From: Lentzea alba
GTDB taxonomy: Bacteria; Actinomycetota; Actinomycetes; Mycobacteriales; Pseudonocardiaceae
Length of the DNA stretch: 64,000 nucleotides
Assembly: GCF_011067745.1 (NCBI RefSeq)
Contig: NZ_JAAMPJ010000015.1
Location: 92,281-156,280 of the forward strand
Direction of reading: 5' to 3'
The notes beneath the pieces are model-generated. The model did no database searches and had not been told where the DNA came from. It saw nothing but the letters and a program-made list of their open reading frames with translations. The position numbers and the translations under genes are program-made. Of the stretch, positions 34,855-43,798 are shown piece after piece. Every line of letters begins with the position of its first letter. The stretch's first letter is position 1.

Positions 34855-36060
34855 CTAGCTGGCGACGGCACCCATGATGGCGTTGATGATGCCCTGCTGG
34901 GTCACTGTGCGGGCCCTTCGGTCGAACAGGCCGAAGCCGTACTGGCCGTTGTGGCCGTTGTCCCAGTAGACGGTGGCTGCGCCGTACTTCTTGGAGGTGG
35001 CCACGACGGCGCGGGCGAAGTCGGCGCGGTACCTGTTGTTCGAGGAGTCGAACGAAGACTTGTCGATGGAGCCGTATTCACCGACGACCACCGGGTAGCC
35101 CTTGGAGACGAAGACGTCGCGCATCAGTTTCAGCTGTGAGTCGAGGTAGTCCTCCTGCCCCCAGGTGGACTTCTTCGCGGGGTTGGTCGATCCTCGACCC
35201 CACTGCGTGATCCTGCCGTTCTCCTCACCGGCGAAGTCCCACGGGGCGTAGTAGTGCACGGAGATCATGATGCGCTTCTCGGCGCTCGGGATCGACGGGG
35301 ACCGGTACTGGTCGGTCGGCAGCCGGAAGCCGTAGTTGCCCGCAGTGTAGTCGATGTTCGTGTTCCAGCCGGGCACGAGCAACCACCGCGAGCTGTTGTT
35401 CCCGCCGGCCCTGCGCACCGTGTCGACGAAGATCTGGTTGTAGGCGTTGATGTTCGAGTAGCACGGCTGGGTCGGGCGGCCGTACTGGCCGTCGAAGTTC
35501 TCGTTCATCGACTCCAGGATCAGGCGCTGGTCGTAGTTCTGGAACCGCTGCGCGATCTGCTGCCAGGCCTTCTGGTACTTGGCCTTGATCGTGGCCTGGT
35601 CGGACGCGTCGCAGATCAGCCAGGAGCCGGCGAAGTTCTTGTACCCGTCGCCGTGCATGTTGATCAACACGTGCATGCCGCGGTTGTAGGCGTAGTTGAC
35701 GACGGTCTGGATCCGGTCCAGCCAGGCGGAGTTGATCGTGTAGTTCGGCCCGGAACCGATGTACCTCAGATAGGAGACCGGGATTCGGATCGTTTTGAAG
35801 CCCGCGGCCTTCACCCTGTCTATTAGGGCTTGCGTGATGACCGGCTGGCCCCACGCCGTCTCGTTCGGAGTTCCGTCGAGGGTGCCTTCCAGTTGGTTGC
35901 CCAGATTCCAGCCCGCGCCCATGTCGGCGACGATCTGCGCGGCGTTGCGCTGGTTCATGGTGTCGGCTGATGCCGGACCCGCCAGGCCGGACGCAGACGT
36001 GGCGATCGCCAGCACGGCAGCGAGGAAGCCGACCCTGAACCTTCTTGCTTGTGAAGCCAT
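34855..36060 (-). CDS. Secreted GH5 endoglucanase/mannanase-type glycosidase
   Basis: The 401-residue secreted protein has a signal peptide (1-33, ending GPASAD). The GH5 barrel shows GAGWNLGNQLEGTLDGTPNE, FKTIRIPVSYLRYI, HVLINMHGDGY, the acid/base Glu in RLILESMNENFDG and the nucleophile Glu in YPVVVGEYGSIDK. Family and length fit cellulases or licheninases of subfamily GH5_2/25-like enzymes. The precise substrate is not certain. There is no binding module. The ATG at 36060 is chosen from the signal peptide, since the ribosome site is weak. It lies downstream of the GH43 gene on the same strand, only 53 bases from its end. Confidence 0.88.
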   Translation of the reverse strand: MASQARRFRVGFLAAVLAIATSASGLAGPASADTMNQRNAAQIVADMGAGWNLGNQLEGTLDGTPNETAWGQPVITQALIDRVKAAGFKTIRIPVSYLRYIGSGPNYTINSAWLDRIQTVVNYAYNRGMHVLINMHGDGYKNFAGSWLICDASDQATIKAKYQKAWQQIAQRFQNYDQRLILESMNENFDGQYGRPTQPCYSNINAYNQIFVDTVRRAGGNNSSRWLLVPGWNTNIDYTAGNYGFRLPTDQYRSPSIPSAEKRIMISVHYYAPWDFAGEENGRITQWGRGSTNPAKKSTWGQEDYLDSQLKLMRDVFVSKGYPVVVGEYGSIDKSSFDSSNNRYRADFARAVVATSKKYGAATVYWDNGHNGQYGFGLFDRRARTVTQQGIINAIMGAVAS

Positions 36061-36113
36061 GAGTTTCTCACTTCCGTTCCGGGGTGCCAAAACCAGTGGA
36101 TCTGCCGGGCGGC

Positions 36114-37636
36114 TCAGCCCCAGCGCTGCAGCAGCCGGTCGTACTCGGCCTGGGTGACCGGCAGGACGGTGCCGTGGCGCGGCCGGCGGGCAGGGTGTAG
36201 CTGGAGAGGGGCGTCCACTGCCGGGTGTTGAGGTCGGTGGTCGTGAACGGGACGTAGCCCCGGCCGCCGTACTCGTCGATGAACATGTACCAGCGCTCTT
36301 CGGTGTTCGACTTGAAGACCAGCGGTCCCTCGCCCTGCCTGATCGCGTTGTTGCCGATGCAGTCTGCGACGAAGGAGTAGTTGCGGTTGAGGATCGTCGC
36401 CGACTTCTCCGCGAGGATGAACTTGCCGCACGCCGACTGTGACGAGCTCCGTTCGTCCTTCGTGAAGCGGTAGTAGGTGCCGTTGTGCTTGGTGAGGGTC
36501 GAGTCGATCGTCGAGTAGCCCTTGTCGACCCAGACCTGTGCGGCGCTGAAGGTGCGGAAGTCGGACGTCGTGGCGTACATCATGCGGTTGTAGGTGTCGC
36601 CGGTGTGGTTGGGATCGTTGGGGGAGTAGAGCTTCGAGGCCCAGAACACGACGAACTGACCGAGGGTTTCGTCGTAGTACGCCTCAGGCGCCCACGTGTT
36701 CCCGGCGGTGTCCGGCGAGACCCGCGCCAGTCGCGGTGCGCTCCAGTTCACCAGGTCGGTCGACTCCCAGACCACAATGGACTTGCTGCCGGTCCGCTGC
36801 ACCTGGTCCCAGTTGCCGTTGCCGTACATCCGCAGATCGGTGGCGATCTGGTAGAACTTGTCGCCCTGCGGTGAGCGGAGGATGAACGGGTCGCGCACGC
36901 CGCGGGTCCCGATGGCCGAGGTCAGCACCGGCCGTCCACCGTTGAGCTGTCGCCATCGCGTCGGGTCGTTGCCCTGGCTGAGGGCGAAGTACACCTGTTC
37001 ACCGGCGGAGGAGTTCTCGCCGGTGAAGTGGCTGAACAGGTAGCCGGCGTACTTCGGTGCCGGTACCGTGCCGACCCGGACCAGCTGCCATTGCTGGTTG
37101 GTGGCACCGGTGTCGGCGTACTGGGAGATCCGCGCTCCGTCCGCTGTGGACTGATCTCGAACGCTCAGCGGTTTACCACTGTTGCGGTTGACGAGCTTGA
37201 CGTGTCCGTTGTCGGTGTCGGTCACCCGGAACTGCTGGTTGGTGCCGCCGTTGTCCGTCCACTGAACGACATTCGCGCCGTCCGCTGTGGACGCAGAGGC
37301 GATGTCCACCACCTTGCCGCTGTGCCTGGCCCGGAGCTTGTGGTAGCCACTGCCGGCGTCGACGAACTGGAACTGCTGGCCGGCCGCGTCGGTGCGGGTC
37401 CGTTGCTCAAGGCTGGCGCCGTCGGCGGTCGACTGGCCCGCGACGGTGGCGGCTTTGCCGCTGTGCCGCGACACGATCTGGTAGTAGGACGCCGGGTCGA
37501 TCACCGCCGCCTGCGCCGAGGGTTGCGTGACCAGTGCCGCGGCGGCGCTCACGATCAGCGCGCCGGCGAGGACGAGTGCGGTGCGGCGTCTGCAGGCACG
37601 TCGCGGTGGGGCCGGATCGTGGAGAGGCTGTGTCAT
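36114..37636 (-). pseudogene. GH43-type arabinan/galactan-active enzyme with N-terminal CBM13, frameshifted near its end
   Basis: After a signal peptide (to about residue 44) comes a ricin-type lectin domain (RHSGKAATVAGQSTADGASL, RNSGKPLSVRDQSTADGARI). The five-bladed catalytic domain follows with GVRDPFILRSPQGDKFYQIA (catalytic Asp), WAPEAYYDETLGQFVVFWAS and GNNAIRQGEGPLVFKSNTEE (catalytic Glu). The frame leaves coding near 36180-36190. In a neighbouring frame the natural end PRHGTVLPVTQAEYDRLLQR followed by WG-stop is found at 36114. Only about 23 residues are affected, so the product may still be active, or this may be a sequencing error. The ATG at 37636 is chosen from the signal peptide. 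Confidence 0.8.
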
Positions 37637-37677
37637 CGAACCCGTCCAGTGTGGTCGCGAAGGGGTGTCGGAGTCCT

Positions 37678-37707
37678 GATGGGGCACCGCCCGAGCGGTG
37701 CCCCATC
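37678..37707 (-). terminator. 13-bp-stem terminator of the esterase gene
   Basis: GATGGGGCACCGC (37678-37690) and GCGGTGCCCCATC (37695-37707) form a perfect stem with a 4-base loop, 11 bases past the stop of the leftward gene ending at 37718. It separates this gene from the GH43 gene. Confidence 0.7.
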
Positions 37708-37717
37708 GGGTCTCGGG

Positions 37718-39037
37718 TCAGACGCGGCGGCGAGTGAAGCGCTGGTTGGCGTTGCCGCTGTAGGTCCACTGGGAGATGCGCGCGCCTTCGGCGCTGGAGT
37801 ACTCCCACACGTCCAGCGCGAGGCCGGTCTGCCGGTTGACGAGGCTGATCACGTCGTTGCCGTGGTCGACAACGCGCCATTGCTGGCTCGTGACGGTGGC
37901 GTCGGGCTGTTGGGTGACGTCGGCGCCGGTGGCGGTGCCGGCTGGCTGGAGGAACAGGCCGCTGTGCCGGGCTTTGAGGCGGACGTGGCCATCGCCGGCG
38001 TCCACGAACTCGAACTGCTGGCTGGGATTGCTGGTGGTGGTCCTCTGGACGAGCCGTGCGCCGGCGGCGGTGGAGGCCGCGTCGATCTCGGCGGCCTTGC
38101 CGCTGTGCTGGACCACCAGGGTGTAGTTGCCGGGGACCGGCATCGTGTCGCCGAGCTGGGCTTCCCACCTGGTGTTGGACCCGGCCGCGTCAGCAGGGAG
38201 GCGGTCGCGTGCGGCGGTGTCGCCGTACATGGTCCAGCGGGCCCAGTCGACGACGGTCCTGGGGAAGCGCTGGTCGCTCCAGAAGCTGGTGTGGCTGCCG
38301 CCGACGAAGGTAAGGAACGCCTTGGGCCACCTCATCTCCGTGTACGCCTGCCGGGCCGAGGAGTACGACGTGGTCGAGTCGCGGTCACCGTGCACGAACA
38401 GGACTTTGGCGTTGACGGTGCTGGAGGGGTTGCCCATGTCCACACAGGACTGCGGGTTGGCGGAGATGATCCGGCTGTCGGGCCAGGAGGTGAGTAGGCC
38501 GTGGGTGACCATGCCGCCGAGGGAATGGCCCGAGACACCGACGCCGATGCCGGTGTTGATGCGCCCGGCCAGTGGTCCGCTCGCGTTGAGGGCGAGAGTC
38601 TCGGTGAGGACCTGCGAGACGTCCTTGGAGGTGTTGCCGTTGTTGACGTCGCCGAAGTTGTGGTTGAAGTGCGGGGCGGGGACGACGAAGCCCGCCGAGG
38701 CCAGGGCGCGGATGATGAACAGGGAGTTCTGCGGACTGCTGCCGAGACCGTGGGTGAAGTTGTAGACGGGGAAGACACCGTTGGCGGCCGGGGCGTTGGT
38801 CACCGGGTTGCCGCCGGCGGTGCCGGTGGCGGGGTAGTAGACGTAGGTGTTGATCCGGCGGCTGCCGCGCATCCAGCTGTACTGGCGCACACCGACGGCG
38901 AACGGAGTGGTCGGCGCGGTCCCCAGGGTCCAGGCGGGGGCGGCATTGGCCAGGCCGGCACCGAGCAGGGTAGCGCCGCCCACGGTCGCCGCCGCGGCCG
39001 TGCTCAGCCTCAGGAAGGTGCGTCGTTGCATCGACAC
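37718..39037 (-). CDS. Secreted alpha/beta-hydrolase esterase with C-terminal ricin-type CBM13
   Basis: The 439-residue protein has a twin-arginine signal (QRRTFLRLSTAAAATVGGAT). The alpha/beta-hydrolase domain shows the nucleophile elbow GVGVSGHSLGGMVTHGL, an acidic block FVHGDRDSTTS and the catalytic His in VGGSHTSFW. A roughly 135-residue ricin lectin domain follows (HSGKAAEIDAASTAAGARLV, RQTGLALDVWEYSSAEGARI). A polysaccharide esterase or feruloyl/acetyl esterase is likely. AAGGAG lies five bases before the GTG at 39037. An ATG two codons later is the alternative. Its lectin repeats resemble those of the GH43 enzyme, which suggests the same target polymer. Confidence 0.85.
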   Translation of the reverse strand: MSMQRRTFLRLSTAAAATVGGATLLGAGLANAAPAWTLGTAPTTPFAVGVRQYSWMRGSRRINTYVYYPATGTAGGNPVTNAPAANGVFPVYNFTHGLGSSPQNSLFIIRALASAGFVVPAPHFNHNFGDVNNGNTSKDVSQVLTETLALNASGPLAGRINTGIGVGVSGHSLGGMVTHGLLTSWPDSRIISANPQSCVDMGNPSSTVNAKVLFVHGDRDSTTSYSSARQAYTEMRWPKAFLTFVGGSHTSFWSDQRFPRTVVDWARWTMYGDTAARDRLPADAAGSNTRWEAQLGDTMPVPGNYTLVVQHSGKAAEIDAASTAAGARLVQRTTTSNPSQQFEFVDAGDGHVRLKARHSGLFLQPAGTATGADVTQQPDATVTSQQWRVVDHGNDVISLVNRQTGLALDVWEYSSAEGARISQWTYSGNANQRFTRRRV

Positions 39038-39072
39038 GATGACTCCTTGCAGGGGTGGTCGGGGACCAGGGT

Positions 39073-41313
39073 TCAGCGGACGTGGATGTTCGGCTGCGGT
39101 GGCGTGCTCATGCCGTTGCCGAGGAAGAAACTCGGGTGTGGTGGTTGGTTGTAGGCGGTGTTCTGCCAGGCGAGTGCCACGCGGTATTGGGCGTCGTGCA
39201 GCAGGGTGTGGATGCGTCGGTCGGTCGGTGTCGGGGTGGCGTAGATGCGCAGTGCGGCGTTGTCGTCGCGGGGCAGGACGACTTCCTCGCGCCAGTCGCC
39301 GAACAGGTCACCGGACAGCGACGGGGTGGACTTGGTGCCGTTGATGGAATGCGCGCCGGAAGCGGTGAGCAGGCGGGTGTCGCCGCCGGTGCCGTACTTG
39401 TCGACGTGGTTGCCGTCCAGCAGCTCCCGCACGGGGTCGGCGTCCCACCAGGCGAGGAAGTTCGCGCTGGCGGGTGCTCGTCCGACGCTGCCACCGGAGG
39501 CGTTGAACGCACTGGTCAGGCCGGTGCCCTTGCCCCAGAACTCGGCGCCGGGGTTACCGGCGTACACGTCTCCGGCCACGCCGCGGGCGGGGCCTTCGCA
39601 GTTGCAGGTGTTGTTCTTCTGCATGATGACGGCACCGGTGTTCGCGTCGCGTAGGGTGGCGGCGGCGCCGGAGCTCTGTTCGTGGATCTGCCAGATCTCC
39701 TGGCCGGGGCGGCTGGGCACGAAGTCGCTCACGTGCAGCGCGTCGCCGTGGGCGTAGAAGTTGGTGGTGTATCGGCCGGTGCCGTCGGCGTTGATGGTCA
39801 TGCCGCCGTAGATGATCTCGTCGGTGCCGTTGCGGTCGACGTCCGCGATGGACAGTGAGTGGGTGCCTCTGCCGGTCCACTGACGTCCGGCGCTGCCGGA
39901 GTCGAACTTCCAGCGCCGGGTGAGCTGGCCGCCCCGGAAGTCCCAGGCCGCGATCGTGCTCTTCTCGTAGTAGCCGCGGCCCATGATGATGCTGGGCCGT
40001 TGCCCGTCGAGGTAGGCGGTGCCGGCCAGGAACCGGTCACCCCGGTTGCCCTTGCAGTCGCCCCAGTCGCAGATGTTGCCGCGGGCAGGCTCGAAGTTCA
40101 CCGTGGACATGGCCGCGCCGGTGAGCCCGTTGAACACGGTCAGGTACTCGGGTCCGGTGATGATGTAGCCGTCGGAGTTGCGGTGGTCGGCGTTCGCGTT
40201 GCCGATCACCTGTCCGGTGCCCGACACCGTGCCGTCGCCCGTCTTGACCGCCAGTTCGGCCCGGCCGTCGCCGTCGTAGTCGTACACCTGGAACTGGGTG
40301 TAGTGTGCCCCGGCGCGGATGTTGCGGCCGAGATCGACGCGCCACAGCCGCTGTCCGTTGAGCTTGTACGCGTCGAGGTAGACGTTGCCGGTGCGGCCGG
40401 ACTGCGAGTTGTCCTTCTGGTCGCTGGGATCCCATTTGAGGAAGATCTCGTACTGGCCGTCGCCGTCTGCGTCGCCGACGCTCGCGTCACCGGCTGTGTA
40501 GTTGCTTCCCGGCCGGGAGATCGGCACGTCGAGGTAGTTGCCGCCGGTGAAGCGCAGTGACGACTCGGACGGCGCCTGCTCCGTGCCGTCCACGACCGCG
40601 CGGACCGTGTACGAGGCGTCCGCCGGTGCGCCGGAGTCCAGGAAGTTCGTGGAGTTGGTGATCGGCGCGGCGGTGAGCTTCGTGGTGCCGCGGTAGACGT
40701 GGAACCCGGTCGAGGCCGGCTCGGTTCCGAGCAGCCGCCACGAGACCAGGTTGCCGGACCCGGACCGCACGCTGACCAGACCGCGGTTGAGGTCTTCCAG
40801 TTGCCTGCCCTCTTGCGGCGGGGTGCCACCGGCTTCGAGGTCGAGGTGGTCGATGTTCGCCAGGCCCGCCGCGGTGGTGGGGGCCAACCGGATCGTGTTC
40901 GCGCCGGCGGTCACCGGCACGGTGAACGTCTTCACGGCCCACGCGCTCCAGGCGCCGGTCGGCTCGAACGCGGTGCCCGGTTGGGCGACCGCACCGTTCA
41001 CGAGCACGTCGGTGGGACGGTTGTCGGTTCCGCCGTTGGCGTATCGGATGGCGATGGTCGCCGGGCCGGCCGCGCCTGCGGTCACGGTGAACTGCGCAGC
41101 GGCGCCGATCGCGTTGTCGCCGTTGCAGAATCCGCTGCCGGAGTAGCCGGCGTGGTTGGACTCGATGGCACCGGCGCAGGTGGCCGGCGCGGCTTCCGCC
41201 TCGTATCGGGTCGCCGCCGCCGAGGCCGCCGAGACGACGAGACCGTTGCCGGCCAAGGTCAAGGCGACGACGCCGGCGGCGAGCGGTGTCGCGTGCCGCC
41301 GATGCAAGAGCAT
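39073..41313 (-). CDS. Rhamnogalacturonan lyase, PL11, with N-terminal CBM35
   Basis: A 746-residue secreted lyase that cuts the rhamnogalacturonan-I backbone by beta-elimination. The signal peptide is 1-33. A CBM35-type module covers about 35-165 (TRYEAEAAPATCAGAIESNH, HLDLEAGG). The PL11 catalytic part starts RQLEDLNRGLVSVRSGSGNL and continues through the calcium-binding eight-bladed propeller: DASVGDADGDGQYEIFLKWD, YDYDGDGRAELAVKTGDGTV, NICDWGDCKGNRGDRFLAGT, GDLFGDWREEVVLP and the family end NQPPHPSFFLGNGM. It is similar throughout to YesW/YesX. The ATG at 41313 is supported by the signal peptide. A 23-codon ORF precedes it. Confidence 0.93.
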   Translation of the reverse strand: MLLHRRHATPLAAGVVALTLAGNGLVVSAASAAATRYEAEAAPATCAGAIESNHAGYSGSGFCNGDNAIGAAAQFTVTAGAAGPATIAIRYANGGTDNRPTDVLVNGAVAQPGTAFEPTGAWSAWAVKTFTVPVTAGANTIRLAPTTAAGLANIDHLDLEAGGTPPQEGRQLEDLNRGLVSVRSGSGNLVSWRLLGTEPASTGFHVYRGTTKLTAAPITNSTNFLDSGAPADASYTVRAVVDGTEQAPSESSLRFTGGNYLDVPISRPGSNYTAGDASVGDADGDGQYEIFLKWDPSDQKDNSQSGRTGNVYLDAYKLNGQRLWRVDLGRNIRAGAHYTQFQVYDYDGDGRAELAVKTGDGTVSGTGQVIGNANADHRNSDGYIITGPEYLTVFNGLTGAAMSTVNFEPARGNICDWGDCKGNRGDRFLAGTAYLDGQRPSIIMGRGYYEKSTIAAWDFRGGQLTRRWKFDSGSAGRQWTGRGTHSLSIADVDRNGTDEIIYGGMTINADGTGRYTTNFYAHGDALHVSDFVPSRPGQEIWQIHEQSSGAAATLRDANTGAVIMQKNNTCNCEGPARGVAGDVYAGNPGAEFWGKGTGLTSAFNASGGSVGRAPASANFLAWWDADPVRELLDGNHVDKYGTGGDTRLLTASGAHSINGTKSTPSLSGDLFGDWREEVVLPRDDNAALRIYATPTPTDRRIHTLLHDAQYRVALAWQNTAYNQPPHPSFFLGNGMSTPPQPNIHVR

Positions 41314-41347
41314 GGTTGACCTCCGTCAGGTGAGCCGAACGCTCAGG

Positions 41348-41419
41348 TCAGCGCAGATGGGCGGTGAGCGGAGCCCGGCTGAAGGCGGCAACGCCGGCGG
41401 GTCTCCGGTACGCGGTCAT
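41348..41419 (-). CDS. 23-codon ORF upstream of the PL11 gene (possible leader peptide)
   Basis: The ATG at 41419 has a strong AAAGGAG ribosome site seven bases upstream. The peptide begins MTAYRRPAGVAAFSRAP and ends TAHLR-stop, 34 bases before the lyase start. It is arginine- and alanine-rich. Leader-type translation control of the lyase gene is an inference. A chance ORF cannot be excluded, although the ribosome site is better than that of most genes here. Confidence 0.4.
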   Translation of the reverse strand: MTAYRRPAGVAAFSRAPLTAHLR

Positions 41420-41467
41420 TCGATCTCCTTTGATCGAGTGATTCAAGGTTCGTGCGGGTGCGTTGCC

Positions 41468-41572
41468 GTGAACGTGCACAGTCTCAGCGGCGAACCATCT
41501 GCTTGGATGAAACCGCAGATGAGTGCTCCTTGAAAGGGCATTCGACAGAGTTTCTGTGAACGTGCACAGTCT
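41468..41572. repeat. Pair of 17-bp direct repeats in the PL11/GH53 intergenic region
   Basis: GTGAACGTGCACAGTCT occurs exactly twice, at 41468-41484 and 41556-41572 (88 bases apart). Each copy has a GTGCAC palindrome core. They lie upstream of the PL11 leader ORF and downstream of GH53. ATTCGAC motifs recur nearby. These are candidate regulator sites. Confidence 0.55.
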
Positions 41573-41631
41573 TGTCGAAATTCGACTGCGCATTCGACCT
41601 CCGCTCATCGAGATCGACGGTGACCGGGTGC

Positions 41632-43527
41632 TCAGAGCACGTCGACGACCGCCGTGACCTTGCCCAGCGCCGTCGTCCCGACGACGACCAGCTCGCCCGG
41701 CCTGTCCGTCGCTCCATCCGGAAGTGCCTGCCAGCGAACGGGAACCGTGCTGATGCGGTTGTTCGAGGTGGTCAGCACCCGCATCGCGGAGGGGAGCGCC
41801 GGCGCCCTGCCCACGCGGGTGGTGACGTGGACGGTGTCTTCGAGGACGTGCCTGGCCTGGCTCGCGTTGAACACGTTGATCGACGCGTGCGGCTCCCAGG
41901 TGTTGGACATCCCCGGCACGGCGCGGAACATCGACTGCCAGCCCGCCGGTTCCCAGACCAGCACGCCGGTGCCCCGGTTGCCGACCACGTCGTTGGCAGC
42001 CTGGAAGACCCGCTGGATCGCGTCCGCCTGGCCCTGGACGGTGCGGGGGAACGGCGAGTTCGGCATCGGTGAACCGTCGCCACCGGATGCCGGGTAGGAG
42101 GTCTCGGCGACCTCGATCTCGTAGCCGGGGTACGCCGTCGTCATCGTGTGCAGGTTGACCTCCAGGGCCTCGGGCGTACCGTGCCACTCCGGGTAGTAGG
42201 AGATCGCGAGCACGTCGGGGTTCTGGCCCTTGGCCTTCACCCTGGTCAGGAACTGGTGCCAGAACTCCATTGTCTTGGCGAGCCGCCCGGTGCCGACGAT
42301 CACGTGGATCTCGACCTTGGTCTTCGGTGACGTGTCGCGGACGGCTTTGATCCCGGCCGCGGCCAGCGTGGTGAACCGGTCCCAGGCCTCGTGGTAGAGC
42401 CGCTGCTCTTCGGGGTCGGTCGACTGCCAGTAGCGCCACAGCAGGCCGCCGCCGGGCTTCGACTGGTAGACGTCGGCCTGGTCGACGAAGTAGGGCGGTG
42501 CGGTCGTGCCGATGAGGGCAGCCTCGCTGCCGTACATGAAACCGTTGATGATCTCGTTCCCGACGGCGACCTTGTCGGGCCTGGTGCCCTGCCGGATCAG
42601 CCGGCCGAGGTAGTCGCGGGTGTAGCCGTACACCGCCTTGGTGAGATCGTCGAACTCCAACTGGGCCCAGGCGCGCGGTTTCGGCTGCTTGGACGGGTCA
42701 GCCCAGGAGTCCGCGTAGTGGAAGTCGATGCCGAGACCCATGTTCCGCTCCTTGACCCACCGCGCGGACTGGAGCGAGCGTTCCGGCCCCTGGCGGGGGA
42801 TCGCCGCCGGCTGGCCGGTGCTCTCGCTCCTGGGCTCGTTGAAGATCCGCAACCGCGAGTACTCCATACCGCGGTCCTTGGCCACGTCGAGCAGGTGCGG
42901 CCCGGCGCCTTTGTCGGCGGCCAGGGGATTGACCCAGTGCTCCTGGTCCTGACGATCGTCCATCCAGGACATGTCGGCGCCGAGGACGAGGTCGTCGCGC
43001 AGGTAGTTGAAGACCTGGAGCTCACTCACCCCGATCCGGGGGTGGCCCGACGTGCCGATGATCGAGAGCCGGACATACCGCGTTCCTGGCCTGGTGAACA
43101 GATGCACCGCGCCCCGTTCGGCGGCGCGGTTGCGGGACTCGTCGGCGACCTCGTGCCACCGCCGGCCGTCGGCCGAGACCTGGATGGTGTACCGGTACGC
43201 CACCCCGCGGTCGGCGAAGAGCACCTTGACCTTTCGCAGGTTGTCGTAGGCTCCGCCGAGGTCGACGGTCAGCTGCTGCCGGGCGCTGGGGCCGTCCGCG
43301 TACCAGGACGTGGCAGGGTTTCCGTCGATGGCCGATCTGGCGGTGGCCGAGCCACTGCTCGCCGTGGCGGAAGCCCAGAACTTGGCGGCGATGTTGCTCT
43401 CGATCGGCTTGATGTCGGCGGTGCCGTAGATCGCGTGCGCCGGCGTGGGAGCTGTCAGCACCCCGACCGCCACGGTCGCGAAGGCGGTGAATGCCGCTGT
43501 GACTCTGGACCGGAACCGAGCGATCAC
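41632..43527 (-). CDS. Secreted GH53 endo-beta-1,4-galactanase with discoidin domain
   Basis: The 631-residue enzyme hydrolyses beta-1,4-galactan side chains of pectin. The signal peptide is 1-32. An F5/8-type C (discoidin) module covers about 45-170 (SATARSAIDGNPATSWYADG, TRYVRLSIIGTSGHPRIGVS). The GH53 barrel starts VLGADMSWMDDRQDQEHWVN and has the acid/base Glu in KVAVGNEIINGFMYG, YYPEWHGTPEAL and the nucleophile Glu in EIEVAETSYPASG. A C-terminal Ig-like bacterial domain follows (VPVRWQALPDGATDRPGELV). The ATG at 43527 follows GGGAGAGAC. It sits beside the rhamnogalacturonan lyase, a classical RG-I pairing. Confidence 0.93.
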   Translation of the reverse strand: MIARFRSRVTAAFTAFATVAVGVLTAPTPAHAIYGTADIKPIESNIAAKFWASATASSGSATARSAIDGNPATSWYADGPSARQQLTVDLGGAYDNLRKVKVLFADRGVAYRYTIQVSADGRRWHEVADESRNRAAERGAVHLFTRPGTRYVRLSIIGTSGHPRIGVSELQVFNYLRDDLVLGADMSWMDDRQDQEHWVNPLAADKGAGPHLLDVAKDRGMEYSRLRIFNEPRSESTGQPAAIPRQGPERSLQSARWVKERNMGLGIDFHYADSWADPSKQPKPRAWAQLEFDDLTKAVYGYTRDYLGRLIRQGTRPDKVAVGNEIINGFMYGSEAALIGTTAPPYFVDQADVYQSKPGGGLLWRYWQSTDPEEQRLYHEAWDRFTTLAAAGIKAVRDTSPKTKVEIHVIVGTGRLAKTMEFWHQFLTRVKAKGQNPDVLAISYYPEWHGTPEALEVNLHTMTTAYPGYEIEVAETSYPASGGDGSPMPNSPFPRTVQGQADAIQRVFQAANDVVGNRGTGVLVWEPAGWQSMFRAVPGMSNTWEPHASINVFNASQARHVLEDTVHVTTRVGRAPALPSAMRVLTTSNNRISTVPVRWQALPDGATDRPGELVVVGTTALGKVTAVVDVL

Positions 43528-43782
43528 GTCTCTCTCCCGACATGTGTGTCGCCGGTGGGCCTCGTTGATCCAGTCCTCTCGGGGTTGACGAGAACCAGGT
43601 TTCTCATCACCGGTTCCTTCGAACGGAAGGAAGGGGCTCGAGGCCGACCGACATCGGACATCGGGTAGTCACGATGAACCGTCTCAAGCCCCGGCGCAAG
43701 AGCTGAACCTGGTGCAACAAAGGGAGGTAAGCGGTTTCCCAACGGATCGACGGATCGGTGGAGCGTCGTGGACGCGGGTAGT

Positions 43783-43798
43783 CTTGAAACGATTCAAG
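43783..43798. promoter_or_regulatory. Palindrome CTTGAAACGATTCAAG upstream of GH53
   Basis: Six-base arms CTTGAA/TTCAAG around ACGA form a cre-like operator about 256 bases upstream of the GH53 start. This core is typical of LacI-family sites in sugar loci. Confidence 0.5.
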
